Part shown: in pieces, positions 17,033 through 27,124 of the stretch
Layout: each line of letters opens with the position of its first letter
Position numbering within the stretch: the first letter of the stretch is position 1
Assembly: GCF_002584535.1 (NCBI RefSeq)
Contig: NZ_NUOT01000060.1
Location: 1-33,323, forward strand
DNA length: 33,323 nt
Reading direction: 5' to 3'
Source of the DNA: Bacillus cereus
GTDB taxonomy: Bacteria; Bacillota; Bacilli; Bacillales; Bacillaceae_G
Program-made: the position numbers and the translations under genes
The notes under the pieces: generated by a model
Databases searched by the model: none
What the model was told of the DNA's origin: nothing
What the model saw: the letters and a program-made list of their open reading frames with translations, nothing else

Positions 17033-17248
17033 ATGCCCTCTGTCGTTGGCAACCTCGTTGTTCAAAATAGTAATGGCTCTTTTAACTTAGGTGATTTCTA
17101 TAATGTATCTCCAAAAGAAAATACAAAGGCATATAACGGGTCAGGAGCATCAAACGTTGGTTTTGTAGTCAATACATTTAACGGTGTCAGTGCAACGAAT
17201 ACATTTGATTCAGATGTTGCGGATCAAGATCAAATTGGAACAGCTTAA
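17033..17248 (+). CDS. gerPF: GerPF spore germination protein
   Basis: 71 residues, MPSVVGNLVVQNSNGSFNLG ... GASNVGFVVNTFNGVSATNT ... DQDQIGTA. Paralogue of GerPA at the other end of the operon. A GTG three codons upstream is in frame, but AGGTG is correctly spaced for the ATG at 17033. Last gene; a strong terminator begins at its stop codon. Confidence 0.94.
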   Translation: MPSVVGNLVVQNSNGSFNLGDFYNVSPKENTKAYNGSGASNVGFVVNTFNGVSATNTFDSDVADQDQIGTA

Positions 17249-17279
17249 AAAAAGTAGGAGAAAAGTCTCCTACTTTTTT
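17248..17279. terminator. gerP operon terminator
   Basis: AAAAAAGTAGGAG (17248-17260) and CTCCTACTTTTTT (17267-17279) form a 13-bp stem with a U-tract. Also usable from the minus strand by the next gene. Confidence 0.92.
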
Positions 17280-17332
17280 CGTTCTTTTGCTTTTCATGTT
17301 CTCACTTCATTAAGTGTAATCATTCTTATTGT

Positions 17333-17626
17333 TTAGTCTTTGAATGATAATCCTTGTTCCTTCAAAGCAGTTCTAAGTTTAGGTAAAGATGCTGGTCCCA
17401 TACCGTGCAGTTGTAAAATCTCTTTCTCACTATATTTTGAGAGCCGCTGCAAAGAAGTTATTTCCTTGTGTTGGAGCGCTCTTCTCGCTGGTGCCGAGAG
17501 AAGTGAAAGAAATCCACTTTCTGGTTTTCGTTCCTTCTCACAGATTGGGCAAGAAGGACAGTCGCTACTTTTATAGTATTGATGTCCACTGTCACAAGTC
17601 CTTAAACTTTTTTTGGATGCTACCAT
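17333..17626 (-). CDS. Small protein with zinc-ribbon-like N-terminus and alpha-CTD/HhH-like C-terminus
   Basis: 97 residues. The N-terminus has a Cys/His cluster (TCDSGHQYYKSSDCPSCPIC) that looks like a zinc-binding ribbon. The C-terminal 60 residues (ARRALQHKEITSLQRLSKY, ILQLHGMGPASLPKLRTAL) match the helix-hairpin-helix fold of the RNA polymerase alpha C-terminal domain, which binds DNA and other proteins. Proteins with this layout are annotated as alpha-CTD-containing in Bacillus, without known function. AAAGGAG is 10 bases before the ATG. It is downstream of addA on the same strand with about 75 bases between, so it could be the third gene of the addBA transcript. Confidence 0.8.
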   Translation of the reverse strand: MVASKKSLRTCDSGHQYYKSSDCPSCPICEKERKPESGFLSLLSAPARRALQHKEITSLQRLSKYSEKEILQLHGMGPASLPKLRTALKEQGLSFKD

Positions 17627-17702
17627 TTTACATAGCTCCTTTCTAAAGTTACATCTTTCCTCTTTTCATATTTATACTTTGCTGTATATTTCACTCACTT
17701 TT

Positions 17703-20700
17703 TTAATCAACATGTACTATGTGATTCCCATCAAAGAAGTATAAATATTTCCCCTTCACAGGATGATGTAAGCTTTTCTCTAGCGCTTTCGCATATAGAT
17801 TAATTTGCACTTTATAACGGTCTTCTAAAATAGGTCGCGCTTGATCGTATCCACCCGGAAAACGCCCTTCAATTGTATCTGTTTTAAAATCAATTAATAC
17901 AATCCCATCTTCCTCTTCTATCATACAATCAATAACCCCTTGGACAAGTATAGATTCTTTGCTCTGACCTTCCCACTCTTGATATGCCTCTTTTGCTGAA
18001 AGCATCATCGTAAAGGGCACTTCACGCTCTACACTCTTCGCAGCTAACACACGTTTACCAAGATCCGTATCAAAAAATGCTACAATTCGATCAATCGCAA
18101 TTTCTTCTGCTTGCTCAAATGTTAGTAATTCTTTATTTACCATTTCCGCAATTTGTTCTTTGATTGTTTCTGGTGTAATCGTTTTTTGTAAATTAACATG
18201 CTGCATGACGGCGTGGACAGCTGTCCCTCGTTCAGCGTAGGTCAACCCCTTTTTCTCCATAAAGCGAGGTCGCGTTTTTATAGGAGCACGAAGTTTTTTA
18301 ATAAAAGCATGATCACTTCCATCTTCTGACTGATAATTCCGCTTTATTTCCGTAACAGATTGCTTCGCCCGGTGCATTGTTGCACCTTCATGCGCATACT
18401 CCCATGTTAAACGAGCATACACTTCTTCTTTTCGTTCACTTTCTAGCGGAACAGTTTTTTTCTCACGAAGTGCTTCTAACAATTCTTGCTTCTCTTCTTG
18501 TACTGGTTCAGGTGCAAGTAAAGTGCTACCATCAACGACTTCCACTTTCCAGCTCGCATCGTATTCATAAATTTCATTTGGTATATTTCCTTGTCCAAGT
18601 TCAAGAAGCATTTCACTATCACGATGTCTATATAGTGACGGCGCAATCCAATCTAAGTAACAAGATGCACCCGCACGAAGATAATCTGGTAATAACCAAT
18701 CTGTATGCTCTCTTGCATCAAGCCACTTTTCCATTTCTTTTGCTTTATCTTTCACTGTACCAATTAAAATTAACTTCTCTTTCGCACGCGTTAAAGCAAC
18801 ATATAATACGCGCATCTCTTCCGCAATAAGTTCCATCTTCATTTTACGTTTAATGGCCAATTGCGATAGCGTCGTATATTTAATTCGCTTACGAGGATCA
18901 ATAAACTGTGATCCAAAACCGAAATCCTTGTGTAATAAGAATCGTTTCATTAAATCTTGTGTATTAAAACGGCGTCCAAGTCCCGCTACAAATACAACCG
19001 GGAACTCTAACCCCTTACTTTTATGAATCGTCATAATTCGCACAACATCTTCTTGCTCGCCAAGCGCTCTCGCTGTTCCCATATCATCCCCGCGCTCTAA
19101 AATCCGCTCAATAAAGCGAAGGAAACGGAATAACCCGCGGAAAGATGTTGCTTCATACTGCCTTGCCCGGTCGTATAATACGCGTAAGTTAGCCTGGCGC
19201 TGTTTTCCTGCTGGAAGACCACCAACAAAGTCATAATAACCTGTCTCACGATATACTTTCCAAATCAAATCAGAAAGTGATTGCTGGCGTGCAAATTCAC
19301 GCCATCCTTGCAGAAGGTTATAGAACCATTGTAGTTTTCCGTGTAATTCCGCCTCTTCCTCAAGTGGCGCTCCTTGTAAGAAGGAACGCATCACTTCATA
19401 AAACGAACCTTTCTTTTCATGAGCACGAAGCATCGCAAGCTCCTCATCATGTAACCCAACAATTGGGGAACGTAGTACAGCGGCAAGCGGAATGTCTTGC
19501 ATCGGATTATCGATTACGCGAAATACATTCATCATAACGGTCACTTCTGTTGCTTCAAAATAACCCGTTGCAAGCTCAGCGTAAACAGGAATACCTTGCA
19601 ACTTTAATTCTTCCATAATTTGAGGAGCCCACGGCATCGAGCGAAGTAAAATAACAAAGTCACGATATTTCACCGGGCGCATGCTATCTGTTTTACGATC
19701 GTATACTTCATAACCCGAATCCACCATCGCTTTAATTCTCCCGGCCATTAAACGCGCTTCCAGCTGTGCTTTTTCTACTTCGACACCGTCTTCTCCCTCT
19801 GCCGATTCTTCACCCTCAGACTGATGAATACATAATAGCTCAGCCGCTACATCTTCCCCTTCTGGATACCTTGCACCTAACTTTAGTTCAGCATCGGCGT
19901 CATACTCAATTTCCCCGACCGTTTCGCCCATAATTTGTTTAAAAATAAAGTTCGTACCGGCTAACACTTCGTGACGACTACGGAAGTTTTTCGCTAAATC
20001 AATCTTCATACCGCCGTCTATTCCTTCAGCCGTAAAACGTTTATATTTCCCTAGGAAAAGGCTCGGTTCTGCTAGTCGGAATCGATAAATCGATTGTTTT
20101 ACGTCGCCAACCATAAACAGATTGCCTTCTTGCTCAGAGTCTTTCGTTACAAACTTAATAATCGACTCCTGGACAAAGTTTGTATCTTGATATTCGTCGA
20201 CAAGTACTTCAGTAAATTTATTGCGATATTGAAGCGCAACCGGTGACGGACGAAGCTCACCATTTTCTGTACGTTCACTTAAAATTTGTAAGCAAAAATG
20301 CTCTAAATCTGTGAAATCAACCATTCCTTTATCACGCTTGATCGCTTGGAATCGCTCCGTAAATACTTTTACAATCTGAACAAGCTTTTCTAGTACAGGA
20401 TGCATTTCCTTAAAATCACGTAAAAAACTTTCTGGTTTTCGGCTAAACAACTCTTCTTGTAACTTCTTCACTTCATCTTTTGCTTTATTTCGAAGTGAAT
20501 CTACTTGTTTTACAATCTCTTCATTGTAGTCACTCTTCTTAATACGCTTTAGCGTTTGCCACGAAACATTTTGCATCGCTTCATAGACACTTGTCCAAGA
20601 CTGATGTGCTGCACTAGATAACGTTCCGAGTAACACCAAATCTGCTTGTAATGTCTCCATGCGGGGGGCTGGCCCATCTGGAAGCATAGTAAGTTCAATT

Positions 20701-21428
20701 GCTTTTTGAACATGCTTTTCGGCAGTTTCTAGCTGAAACTTCACATCTTCTAATAAGTAAGAAGCATACGTTAAATCCTCAATTGATTTTCCTTCCACAT
20801 CATATGCTTCCACTAGCTTATCAAGCCATTTCTCTGGATCTGGATGTGCTCTTGATTCTGTATGAAGCGCTAAAATCATGCGCTGCAAGTCATCATCACT
20901 TCGGTCACTCGTATAGCGATCAACAAGCTCAAAGAAAATATCATTTCCCTCTGTGCCATATTCCTCTTCTAATATGTCATCTAATACTTCTTCTTTTAAT
21001 AATTCATTTTCTGTCTGGTTTGCAATGCGAAAACGGGGATCAACGTCGAGCATATAGTAGTACGTTCGAATAACTTGTAAACAGAACGAGTGAATCGTTG
21101 AAATCGATGCTTTATTCAATAAGCTGAGCTGCTTACGAATATGCCCTGATCCTGGATCATCAATTAATACTTTTTCTAACGCTTCGCCAATTCTGTTCTT
21201 CATCTCTTGCGCTGCTGCATTTGTAAATGTTACGACAAGCAGACGATCTACATCAACTGGATTCTCAGCATTAATAATTTTGCGAATCATTCTTTCTACA
21301 AGTACAGCTGTCTTTCCTGACCCAGCTGCCGCCGCCACTAAAATATCACGGCCATCTCTGACAACTGCCTTCCATTGATCATCTGTCCATTGACTACCAT
21401 CAGGTTTCTGTGGCCAATTCTCTATCAT
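17703..21428 (-). CDS. addA: AddA, helicase-nuclease subunit A
   Basis: 1241 residues. UvrD/RecB-like superfamily 1A helicase with Walker [10 protein letters not shown] at 32-40, further motifs [19 protein letters not shown] and [22 protein letters not shown], and the C-terminal RecB-type nuclease ([21 protein letters not shown]). With AddB it unwinds and resects double-strand breaks to the Chi site and loads RecA. Its ATG overlaps the addB stop as ATGA, giving coupled translation and matched subunit levels. In B. subtilis sbcDC follows addA; here the next genes are the small alpha-CTD-like protein and the gerP operon. Length matches the B. subtilis enzyme. Confidence 0.97.
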   Translation of the reverse strand: MIENWPQKPDGSQWTDDQWKAVVRDGRDILVAAAAGSGKTAVLVERMIRKIINAENPVDVDRLLVVTFTNAAAQEMKNRIGEALEKVLIDDPGSGHIRKQLSLLNKASISTIHSFCLQVIRTYYYMLDVDPRFRIANQTENELLKEEVLDDILEEEYGTEGNDIFFELVDRYTSDRSDDDLQRMILALHTESRAHPDPEKWLDKLVEAYDVEGKSIEDLTYASYLLEDVKFQLETAEKHVQKAIELTMLPDGPAPRMETLQADLVLLGTLSSAAHQSWTSVYEAMQNVSWQTLKRIKKSDYNEEIVKQVDSLRNKAKDEVKKLQEELFSRKPESFLRDFKEMHPVLEKLVQIVKVFTERFQAIKRDKGMVDFTDLEHFCLQILSERTENGELRPSPVALQYRNKFTEVLVDEYQDTNFVQESIIKFVTKDSEQEGNLFMVGDVKQSIYRFRLAEPSLFLGKYKRFTAEGIDGGMKIDLAKNFRSRHEVLAGTNFIFKQIMGETVGEIEYDADAELKLGARYPEGEDVAAELLCIHQSEGEESAEGEDGVEVEKAQLEARLMAGRIKAMVDSGYEVYDRKTDSMRPVKYRDFVILLRSMPWAPQIMEELKLQGIPVYAELATGYFEATEVTVMMNVFRVIDNPMQDIPLAAVLRSPIVGLHDEELAMLRAHEKKGSFYEVMRSFLQGAPLEEEAELHGKLQWFYNLLQGWREFARQQSLSDLIWKVYRETGYYDFVGGLPAGKQRQANLRVLYDRARQYEATSFRGLFRFLRFIERILERGDDMGTARALGEQEDVVRIMTIHKSKGLEFPVVFVAGLGRRFNTQDLMKRFLLHKDFGFGSQFIDPRKRIKYTTLSQLAIKRKMKMELIAEEMRVLYVALTRAKEKLILIGTVKDKAKEMEKWLDAREHTDWLLPDYLRAGASCYLDWIAPSLYRHRDSEMLLELGQGNIPNEIYEYDASWKVEVVDGSTLLAPEPVQEEKQELLEALREKKTVPLESERKEEVYARLTWEYAHEGATMHRAKQSVTEIKRNYQSEDGSDHAFIKKLRAPIKTRPRFMEKKGLTYAERGTAVHAVMQHVNLQKTITPETIKEQIAEMVNKELLTFEQAEEIAIDRIVAFFDTDLGKRVLAAKSVEREVPFTMMLSAKEAYQEWEGQSKESILVQGVIDCMIEEEDGIVLIDFKTDTIEGRFPGGYDQARPILEDRYKVQINLYAKALEKSLHHPVKGKYLYFFDGNHIVHVD

Positions 21429-24400
21429 TCGCCAACCTCCTCTCTCATTTTCTCCATCGCTTCACTATCTTTCATATCTTTTAACGTACGGAACTCATTA
21501 TCTTCAAGCGATTCATCAAACTGACAAACAGAGCGGAAATTACAGAACGTACAAGCAGCCTTATTCCCCATTTTATACGGTGCAATATCAATCACACCTT
21601 CTGTAATGTCTTTCCCGATGTTTTCAAATGTATGATGCACATATTGCTGTAAAGTTGTAAATTCTTGTTCACTTGCAATGCTAGAACGCGCGCTAAAACT
21701 ACCATCTTTTTTCAGACCAGCAGAAATAATGTCTGAACTTCCCGTACTTAACTTATTGTCCATCAATCGAACAACATCCGCATCTCCTAACACGAGACCT
21801 TTCATTTTAAATTTCTTTAAAATTTCTTTTTCAATTTCTTCTTCCGAAGCATCGCCTTTCATTTCCACAATCGGGTTATGAATATGGAAATATAGAACAC
21901 CAGCAGGTGATGCCGCCTGTCCCTTTTTCATCCACGTATTTGCATTTGAAATGACCACGTCTAAATACGTTAACATTTGAAGTGCTAAACCATAATATAC
22001 TTCTGTTAAATCTAACGCTTTCGTGCTTGATTTATAATCAATAATCCGCAGGAACGTACCGTTTTCATCTTCCGCTTTATCTACGCGGTCAATCCGGCCA
22101 ACAACTTCCATTTTCACACCGTTTGCGAGTGTAAACTCCATCGGCGGAAGTGAACCTGTCCCGCCCATACCGAATGGAACCTCTAAGTCAACTGGCACGA
22201 ATCCACTAGACTTCGCATGTTCACGAAGGATAAGTGACGTACGGAAAATAATTTGCTGCAGTTTTTGTTTTAAATAATGATTCCGATTTGAACTTAATAA
22301 AATTTGCCTTTGCAGAAGCGGTGCGATTTCTTCAATTACTGCCGCAGACAAATGCTCACACTCTTTAATCGATAAATCAGCCCAAGTGCGATTTTCCCTA
22401 AGTAACTTATCTGCAATTTTCTTTAGTGCCGCATGGAATAATTCACCGATATCCGGTGCATCTAATTTGAAAATATCACGCTCTCTTAGTGATAATCCAT
22501 GCTGTGCAAAATGAGCATACGCGCAGCGATTAAATAGTTCCATACGAGAGACGCTTCCTTTAATTGTATCTCCGTATAGATTTCTACTTACAACTGGGCT
22601 GAGTTTCTGTGCACGGTTTCGATAAAATAAACTAGATAATACCCGACTACTTTTTTGTTTCCACTCGGGCGATGTAACATAGAAGTTATATACATCCCAC
22701 CAAAAATCAAGATTTCCTTCAAAACCGTATCGTTTCCAGTTTTGTAATTGTTGCGTCACATATGACAAGGTAACTTCTGGCGTTGCTACATACGAAATTT
22801 GCGCCTGACGAGACAAGTCATTCACATCATTCGTTACAAATACTTCTTTAATAGAAGGGAACATTCTTTTCACTTTCTTAATAAAGCTAGATGAAAGTAA
22901 CGTTTTTCCTTCTTCATCCGCGAGTGGACAAGAAATGTATAGCTTCTCAGAAGCACGAGTTACGGTTTGATAAATCACAAATTGCTCTTCTAATAAAGTC
23001 TGCCTTGTTGTCGGCGCTAATTCTACACCAGCTGTGGTGAGAAGCTCTCTTTCTTCATCTGATAACATGCCTTCATTTGAAGGGGCTGCTGGAATGATTC
23101 CTTCATTCGCACCAATTACAAAAGTTGCACGAACATTCGATAACCTTGATCGATCAATATTTGCAATAAGCACTTGGTCTAAAGAAGGCGGGATATTTGC
23201 AAATTGAAGTGCCTCAAGCCCAGTTGTCATTACATCGATAAACATCGAAAGAGACATCTTTTCTTCACCAAGCATCTCTACAAATGTATCAAGAAGGTTC
23301 ATGACTTCTTCCCAAACTTGATCATGGTCACTTGCAAATAAGAAATTCCCCTCTGCCTCAGCACGCATACGCAAATCTTCTAGTTTTTTAGGAACATCTA
23401 ATTCTTCTAAAAACAAATATACCGCTTCACACATCTGTACAATTGAACCGGAACGTTTTAAGCGTTTCTGCAAACGAATAATCGGTGTTCGTACCACATC
23501 ACGAAGGCGGTTTATTTTCTCTTCCATTTCACGTTCACTATCTGTTTGCGCTCCAAATGCCCCATCTAACGAACGATAACGGCGATATGTCCACGGTTCA
23601 TCTGCCGTCCATCTCTTTCCTTGTACGCCATATGCTAAACAGTAATTTTCAAACGCGTCCATTTCTTCACGCATTGATTCTTTTCTTACATCTAACGGAT
23701 ATAGCAGTTCCGTTTTTATACAGCGGAATATCGCATCATAACGCCAATTTCCGCTAATAATTTCTAGCGCAGAACGAATACATTCAATTAATGGATGATG
23801 TGACATCGGGCGCTTCTCATCGATAAAATGCGGAATATCATAATCCGTAAACAATGTTTTCATTACATCATAATAGCTTTCTCCGTTTCGAAGAAGAACC
23901 GCAATATCTCTGTAGCGATACTCCCCTTCTGCAACAAGTCTGCGAATTTCTCTAGCTACACCTTCAACTTCTGCTCGCAAATTTGCCGCTGTATATAATG
24001 TAATATCTGGTTCACCTTGAAACTTCTTAGCAGGACGAGATTCAAACTCAGCTTCTAAATGTGCTAGTGCTGGTGAGCAAAAACGCGGCTGTTCTCTCAG
24101 CGAAATCGTATTTTCAATTGCAATTTTCTCCTCACGTGCTAACTGTTTCACTTTTTCATACGTAAGCACGGTTTGATAAAACAAATCTAATTCACTTACT
24201 GGCTGTGCTAACGTTTTTTCATCTACTGTTAACGTAACTGTAATTCTTGCTCCGCAAAGCATAAGCCTTCTAATAATTTCTAATTCCCCAGGTGAAAAGG
24301 AATGGAACCCATCTATATAAATTTCTGCACCTTTTACATAGTCCGAACCAGGAAGCTTTTCTACAAGTAACTGTAAATAATCTTCTGAATCTAAATATTT

Positions 24401-24937
24401 ACCAATTAAAGCCCGTTCAAAATCATCATATAAAAGCTGAAGATCGTACATTTTATTTGCTAATAATTTTTGTTCATCACCACTTGAATGAGTATCTAAT
24501 TGTTGCCACATCTCATATACATTCGATGGCGTTACATTATAGCGTTTAAACTCGGAAATCATACTGCCTAAGTGCTCAAAAAAGCCATTTTGTTCTGCTG
24601 CTTTTTGAAACACATATAATCCTTCCTTACGCGATTCTACAATTTTGCGCAGTAGCATATGTACGCCTGCCTCATCAATATGAAGACGGCTTGCGCCACC
24701 AACTTCTTGCAGAACCTTCCATGCTAACCTTGAAAAACTAAACACTTGCGCCCTGATCGAGCCGCTAACTTCTTCATTTCCTATTAATGCTTGCTGCGTT
24801 TGGAACGTCATTTGTTCCGGTACAAGATATAAAATGGTTTCGCCTCTTGGACGCTGTCTTAATTCTTCTTGTACTTCGTGTAAACAAAATGTACTTTTTC
24901 CACTTCCAGCCCGTCCAATCACAAATCGTAGCGACAT
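21425..24937 (-). CDS. addB: AddB, ATP-dependent nuclease subunit B
   Basis: 1171 residues from [18 protein letters not shown] (Walker A at about 8-15). The frame extends eight codons higher, but GGAAGGTGGGG is well placed for the ATG at 24935-24937. The inactivated helicase body contains the Chi-recognition region. The C-terminal nuclease has RIIDYKSS and a 4Fe-4S cluster cysteine set: one in FNRCAYAHF and three in [13 protein letters not shown]. It partners AddA in double-strand break repair. First gene of the addBA operon. The leader carries an extended -10 promoter and a sequence close to a LexA box. Confidence 0.97.
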   Translation of the reverse strand: MSLRFVIGRAGSGKSTFCLHEVQEELRQRPRGETILYLVPEQMTFQTQQALIGNEEVSGSIRAQVFSFSRLAWKVLQEVGGASRLHIDEAGVHMLLRKIVESRKEGLYVFQKAAEQNGFFEHLGSMISEFKRYNVTPSNVYEMWQQLDTHSSGDEQKLLANKMYDLQLLYDDFERALIGKYLDSEDYLQLLVEKLPGSDYVKGAEIYIDGFHSFSPGELEIIRRLMLCGARITVTLTVDEKTLAQPVSELDLFYQTVLTYEKVKQLAREEKIAIENTISLREQPRFCSPALAHLEAEFESRPAKKFQGEPDITLYTAANLRAEVEGVAREIRRLVAEGEYRYRDIAVLLRNGESYYDVMKTLFTDYDIPHFIDEKRPMSHHPLIECIRSALEIISGNWRYDAIFRCIKTELLYPLDVRKESMREEMDAFENYCLAYGVQGKRWTADEPWTYRRYRSLDGAFGAQTDSEREMEEKINRLRDVVRTPIIRLQKRLKRSGSIVQMCEAVYLFLEELDVPKKLEDLRMRAEAEGNFLFASDHDQVWEEVMNLLDTFVEMLGEEKMSLSMFIDVMTTGLEALQFANIPPSLDQVLIANIDRSRLSNVRATFVIGANEGIIPAAPSNEGMLSDEERELLTTAGVELAPTTRQTLLEEQFVIYQTVTRASEKLYISCPLADEEGKTLLSSSFIKKVKRMFPSIKEVFVTNDVNDLSRQAQISYVATPEVTLSYVTQQLQNWKRYGFEGNLDFWWDVYNFYVTSPEWKQKSSRVLSSLFYRNRAQKLSPVVSRNLYGDTIKGSVSRMELFNRCAYAHFAQHGLSLRERDIFKLDAPDIGELFHAALKKIADKLLRENRTWADLSIKECEHLSAAVIEEIAPLLQRQILLSSNRNHYLKQKLQQIIFRTSLILREHAKSSGFVPVDLEVPFGMGGTGSLPPMEFTLANGVKMEVVGRIDRVDKAEDENGTFLRIIDYKSSTKALDLTEVYYGLALQMLTYLDVVISNANTWMKKGQAASPAGVLYFHIHNPIVEMKGDASEEEIEKEILKKFKMKGLVLGDADVVRLMDNKLSTGSSDIISAGLKKDGSFSARSSIASEQEFTTLQQYVHHTFENIGKDITEGVIDIAPYKMGNKAACTFCNFRSVCQFDESLEDNEFRTLKDMKDSEAMEKMREEVGE

Positions 24938-24963
24938 GTAATCCCCACCTTCCACTGACATAA

Positions 24964-24977
24964 CGAACGTTAGTTTG
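24964..24977. promoter_or_regulatory. LexA-box-like sequence in the addB leader
   Basis: CGAACGTTAGTTTG resembles the Bacillus SOS box (CGAACRNRYGTTYC), with the inverted GAAC/GTTT arms at the right 4-base spacing. It deviates in the second half (GTTTG) and centre. It lies between the -10 and the ribosome site, where a repressor would block transcription. Confidence 0.3.
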
Positions 24978-24990
24978 ATATCATCCTTGT

Positions 24991-24999
24991 ATTATAGCA
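24991..24999 (-). promoter_or_regulatory. Candidate extended -10 promoter of addBA
   Basis: On the minus strand TGCTATAAT (TGN-TATAAT) lies 54 bases upstream of the addB start. It abuts the T-tract of the preceding sipV terminator; the -35 is not obvious. Confidence 0.5.
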
Positions 25000-25000
25000 C

Positions 25001-25031
25001 AAAAAAAGACAAACACCCTTTGTTTGTCTTT
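25001..25031 (-). terminator. Intrinsic terminator of the yhjE-sipV unit
   Basis: AAAGACAAACA (25005-25015) pairs with TGTTTGTCTTT (25021-25031). On the minus strand it is followed by a run of seven T. Confidence 0.88.
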
Positions 25032-25059
25032 CACATTCCTTTCTTATAAAAACTTTCCA

Positions 25060-25623
25060 TTACCCCTTTGAAAAGTTCGTTTGTACTTCTTTAATTGGCC
25101 AATAGCGTAAATCTACTTTCCCGACCACAGTATCTGCTTTCACAAAGCCAAAATGTCTACTATCCCAGCTGCCGAGACGATTATCACCAATTACAAAAAT
25201 ATGCCCCTTTGGAACTACCTTTTCTCTCGTTAATTCTTCTAATTTAAAGTCACCCGTCAGCTGTCTTCCTTCCGCTTGCCTCTTATATGTTTCTAAATAA
25301 GGCTCATCAATAAATTGACCGTTTATATACAATTTGTCATGCTTATACTCGATGTGATCTCCTGGTAAACCGATAATTCGCTTTACATAGTCTTCTTTTT
25401 TATTCGCATGAAACACGACAACATCAAATCGGTTTAAATCCCCAACTTGATAGCTAACCTTATTCACAACAAGCATGTTCCCATCTTGAAGTGTCGGCAT
25501 CATTGACTTCCCCTCTACAACATACGTGGAAAAGAAAAACGTTCGAAAAAAAACTGCCAATAGCACACCTATAAAGATTGTTCTCATCCATTCTAGGCCT
25601 TCTTTTTTCAAAGCACGCTTCAT
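25060..25623 (-). CDS. sipV: Type I signal peptidase (SipV-like)
   Basis: 187 residues. One N-terminal membrane anchor (about 13-31, MRTIFIGVLLAVFFRTFFF) is followed by the S26 catalytic domain on the outer face: nucleophile S40 in EGKSMMPTL, general base K81 in YVKRIIGLPGDH, and the box E region GDNRLGSWDSRHFGFV. It removes signal peptides from exported proteins. Its position beside yhjE and near addB matches B. subtilis sipV, though it is longer (187 versus 168), with an insert around YKRQAEGRQLTGDFKLEEL more typical of SipS/SipT. Downstream of yhjE by 57 bases on the same strand. Confidence 0.9.
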   Translation of the reverse strand: MKRALKKEGLEWMRTIFIGVLLAVFFRTFFFSTYVVEGKSMMPTLQDGNMLVVNKVSYQVGDLNRFDVVVFHANKKEDYVKRIIGLPGDHIEYKHDKLYINGQFIDEPYLETYKRQAEGRQLTGDFKLEELTREKVVPKGHIFVIGDNRLGSWDSRHFGFVKADTVVGKVDLRYWPIKEVQTNFSKG

Positions 25624-25680
25624 CTGCCTCTCCCCTCACCCTTCTCTATAATAGAGCCTTACTCACAGCGAAGACTAGTC

Positions 25681-26274
25681 TCAATGTAGTTCAAGTTTTA
25701 CTTCAATTTTCTTACCGACATACCATAAAGTAAAAATGACACCTATGACAATAATTGTTTTTACAGGCTTATGGATAAAAGAAGTTAAATCAGATCCGAT
25801 ATAACTTAAAATAAAAATCATAACTAATTTTCCAAGCGCTAGCGCTAACACAAACTGTCTTATACTAATGCGGGATAAACCGGCCACAACATTAATCAGT
25901 GCAGACGGTGTAAAAGGAAAACAAAATAAGATAAAAATAGGTGCAAATCCTTTCCTTTCAATCCATCCCATCGCTTTGCGTACTTTCGGATGTTTATTCA
26001 CAAACGAGAAGAATCGACTCCTTCCAAAACGTCGAATAACCGAAAATACAATTAATGCACCAAGAACCGACCCAATCCATGAATACAAAAAACCAAACCA
26101 TAACCCGAAGGCAACTGCATTCGCCATCACAAACACAATAAGTGGCAATGCCGGGATCAGTGCCTCCACCATCGGCAGGCCAATACCAAGGAGCGGCCCA
26201 AATGCCCGATAACTTTCTACAAGTTGATTCATATTTTCCGCAGAAAAATACTCTTTGATTGTTTGAAAATCCAT
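25681..26274 (-). CDS. yhjE: TVP38/TMEM64 (VTT/SNARE-associated) family membrane protein, YhjE-like
   Basis: 197 residues with about five hydrophobic segments. The VTT (DedA-like) core contains FGPLLGIGLPMVEALIPALP and FCFPFTPSALINVVAGLSRI, the latter with the conserved F-P-x-x-P re-entrant loop. The family is implicated in lipid scrambling or flipping; the specific substrate here is unknown. GGGG about 10 bases before the ATG is a plausible ribosome site. First gene of a likely yhjE-sipV pair, as in B. subtilis. Confidence 0.88.
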   Translation of the reverse strand: MDFQTIKEYFSAENMNQLVESYRAFGPLLGIGLPMVEALIPALPLIVFVMANAVAFGLWFGFLYSWIGSVLGALIVFSVIRRFGRSRFFSFVNKHPKVRKAMGWIERKGFAPIFILFCFPFTPSALINVVAGLSRISIRQFVLALALGKLVMIFILSYIGSDLTSFIHKPVKTIIVIGVIFTLWYVGKKIEVKLELH

Positions 26275-26461
26275 TCTACAAATTACCCCTTTACTATATT
26301 CCTACCTCTACTTTATCATCGCTTATTGTAAAGAGGAAATGGTAGATACGACATATGGAGATGTATTTATTAAAGTTCCATAGTTTTATGTAAAAATCCT
26401 TCATTATTATTGTATGATAATCTATCAATATTTGACAGGATACTACATATTGAGAAATAAA

Positions 26462-26484
26462 AAAGGATGGTTGTCCCATCCTTT
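26462..26484 (-). terminator. Intrinsic terminator downstream of the 26499-27020 gene
   Basis: AAAGGATGG (26462-26470) pairs with CCATCCTTT (26476-26484) around a 5-base loop, with T-rich sequence beyond it on the minus strand. Confidence 0.8.
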
Positions 26485-26498
26485 CTGCTTATCAGTCA

Positions 26499-27020
26499 TT
26501 ATTCATTTATGTCCTCTTCTTTCACAAGATACGCTTGTTCATATGCAGGCTTTAATTTAGATTCATCTTCTTTATCCACTTGCTTAAAATGAAGCTTTCC
26601 TTGTTTATTCTTACGATCCTCGTACTCTGTTCGCAGCTTTGCAGTGCGATTTTGCTGATTCTCAAAACTGCTCCTTGACATTTCTAGTTTCACTGCGAAA
26701 CCGTTAATGAATCGAATAATTAAGTTACCATCTGCTGACTCTTTATTGTTTGCAATGTGAAAATGAGACAACCAGGCACATTCTTTTCTAGAATAAGAAT
26801 ACGTAGGAAAAAAGTAAAGCTGATCTGTTGGGCTAATTGCAATGGGTGCTTTATGCGTAATCTTTGTTAACTCTTTTGTACCGTCTTTTCTGCCGACAAA
26901 ACTCCTGTAATACATAAAAAAAATAAACATTGTATTACAAAAAAAACAAAAGAGCACAGCGTGTATAAGTAGTGCTGGTAACACTCTTATACCGTCAACC
27001 TGATTACGCCAGGTAAACAC
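26499..27020 (-). CDS. Unknown protein with one N-terminal membrane span
   Basis: Up to 173 residues from a GTG at 27018-27020. A hydrophobic span (ALLIHAVLFCFFCNTMFIFF, about 16-36) is followed by a charged C-terminal region rich in Lys, Glu and Gln (FENQQNRTAKLRTEYEDRKN). No domain recognised. The start is uncertain: no clear ribosome site before GTG, and two later ATGs (residues 31 and 36) are possible. Its own terminator at 26462-26484 supports a real transcript. It lies at the boundary between the yhjE-sipV-addBA backbone and the prophage, so it may be a host gene whose upstream part was altered by integration, or a prophage end gene. Confidence 0.55.
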   Translation of the reverse strand: MFTWRNQVDGIRVLPALLIHAVLFCFFCNTMFIFFMYYRSFVGRKDGTKELTKITHKAPIAISPTDQLYFFPTYSYSRKECAWLSHFHIANNKESADGNLIIRFINGFAVKLEMSRSSFENQQNRTAKLRTEYEDRKNKQGKLHFKQVDKEDESKLKPAYEQAYLVKEEDINE

Positions 27021-27050
27021 TTGCTATACTCTCATGTGTTATTTTACATT
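27021..27050 (+). promoter_or_regulatory. Candidate promoter for the winged-helix gene
   Basis: TTGCTA (27021-27026) and TACATT (27045-27050) with an 18-base spacer. The -10 is the left part of a perfect palindrome TACATTATGTA (27045-27055) that could be an operator. The transcript would run straight into the hairpin at 27065-27096. Confidence 0.35.
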
Positions 27051-27064
27051 ATGTAGGGTCTATT

Positions 27065-27100
27065 AAGCAACGTTTACCAAATTGGTGACGTTGCTTTTTT
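27065..27100 (+). terminator. Leader terminator or attenuator before the winged-helix gene
   Basis: AAGCAACGT (27065-27073) pairs with ACGTTGCTT (27088-27096), an inner ACCAA-A-TTGGT helix lies inside it, and a T-tract runs to 27100. It is oriented on the plus strand, yet no plus-strand gene lies to its left. It ends 25 bases before the next start codon, just ahead of the ribosome site AAAGGAG. Confidence 0.75.
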
Positions 27101-27124
27101 GTTTCCACAAAGGAGACATGTAAT

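Noticed and set aside
17340-21073. Several plus-strand frames of 80-150 codons opposite addA and the small alpha-CTD-like gene
   Set aside because: They are antisense shadows of strongly recognised genes, with no ribosome sites.
26294-26479. 61-codon minus-strand frame between yhjE and the unknown gene
   Set aside because: It begins inside the terminator at 26462-26484, lacks a ribosome site and has no protein-like conservation pattern; treated as intergenic.
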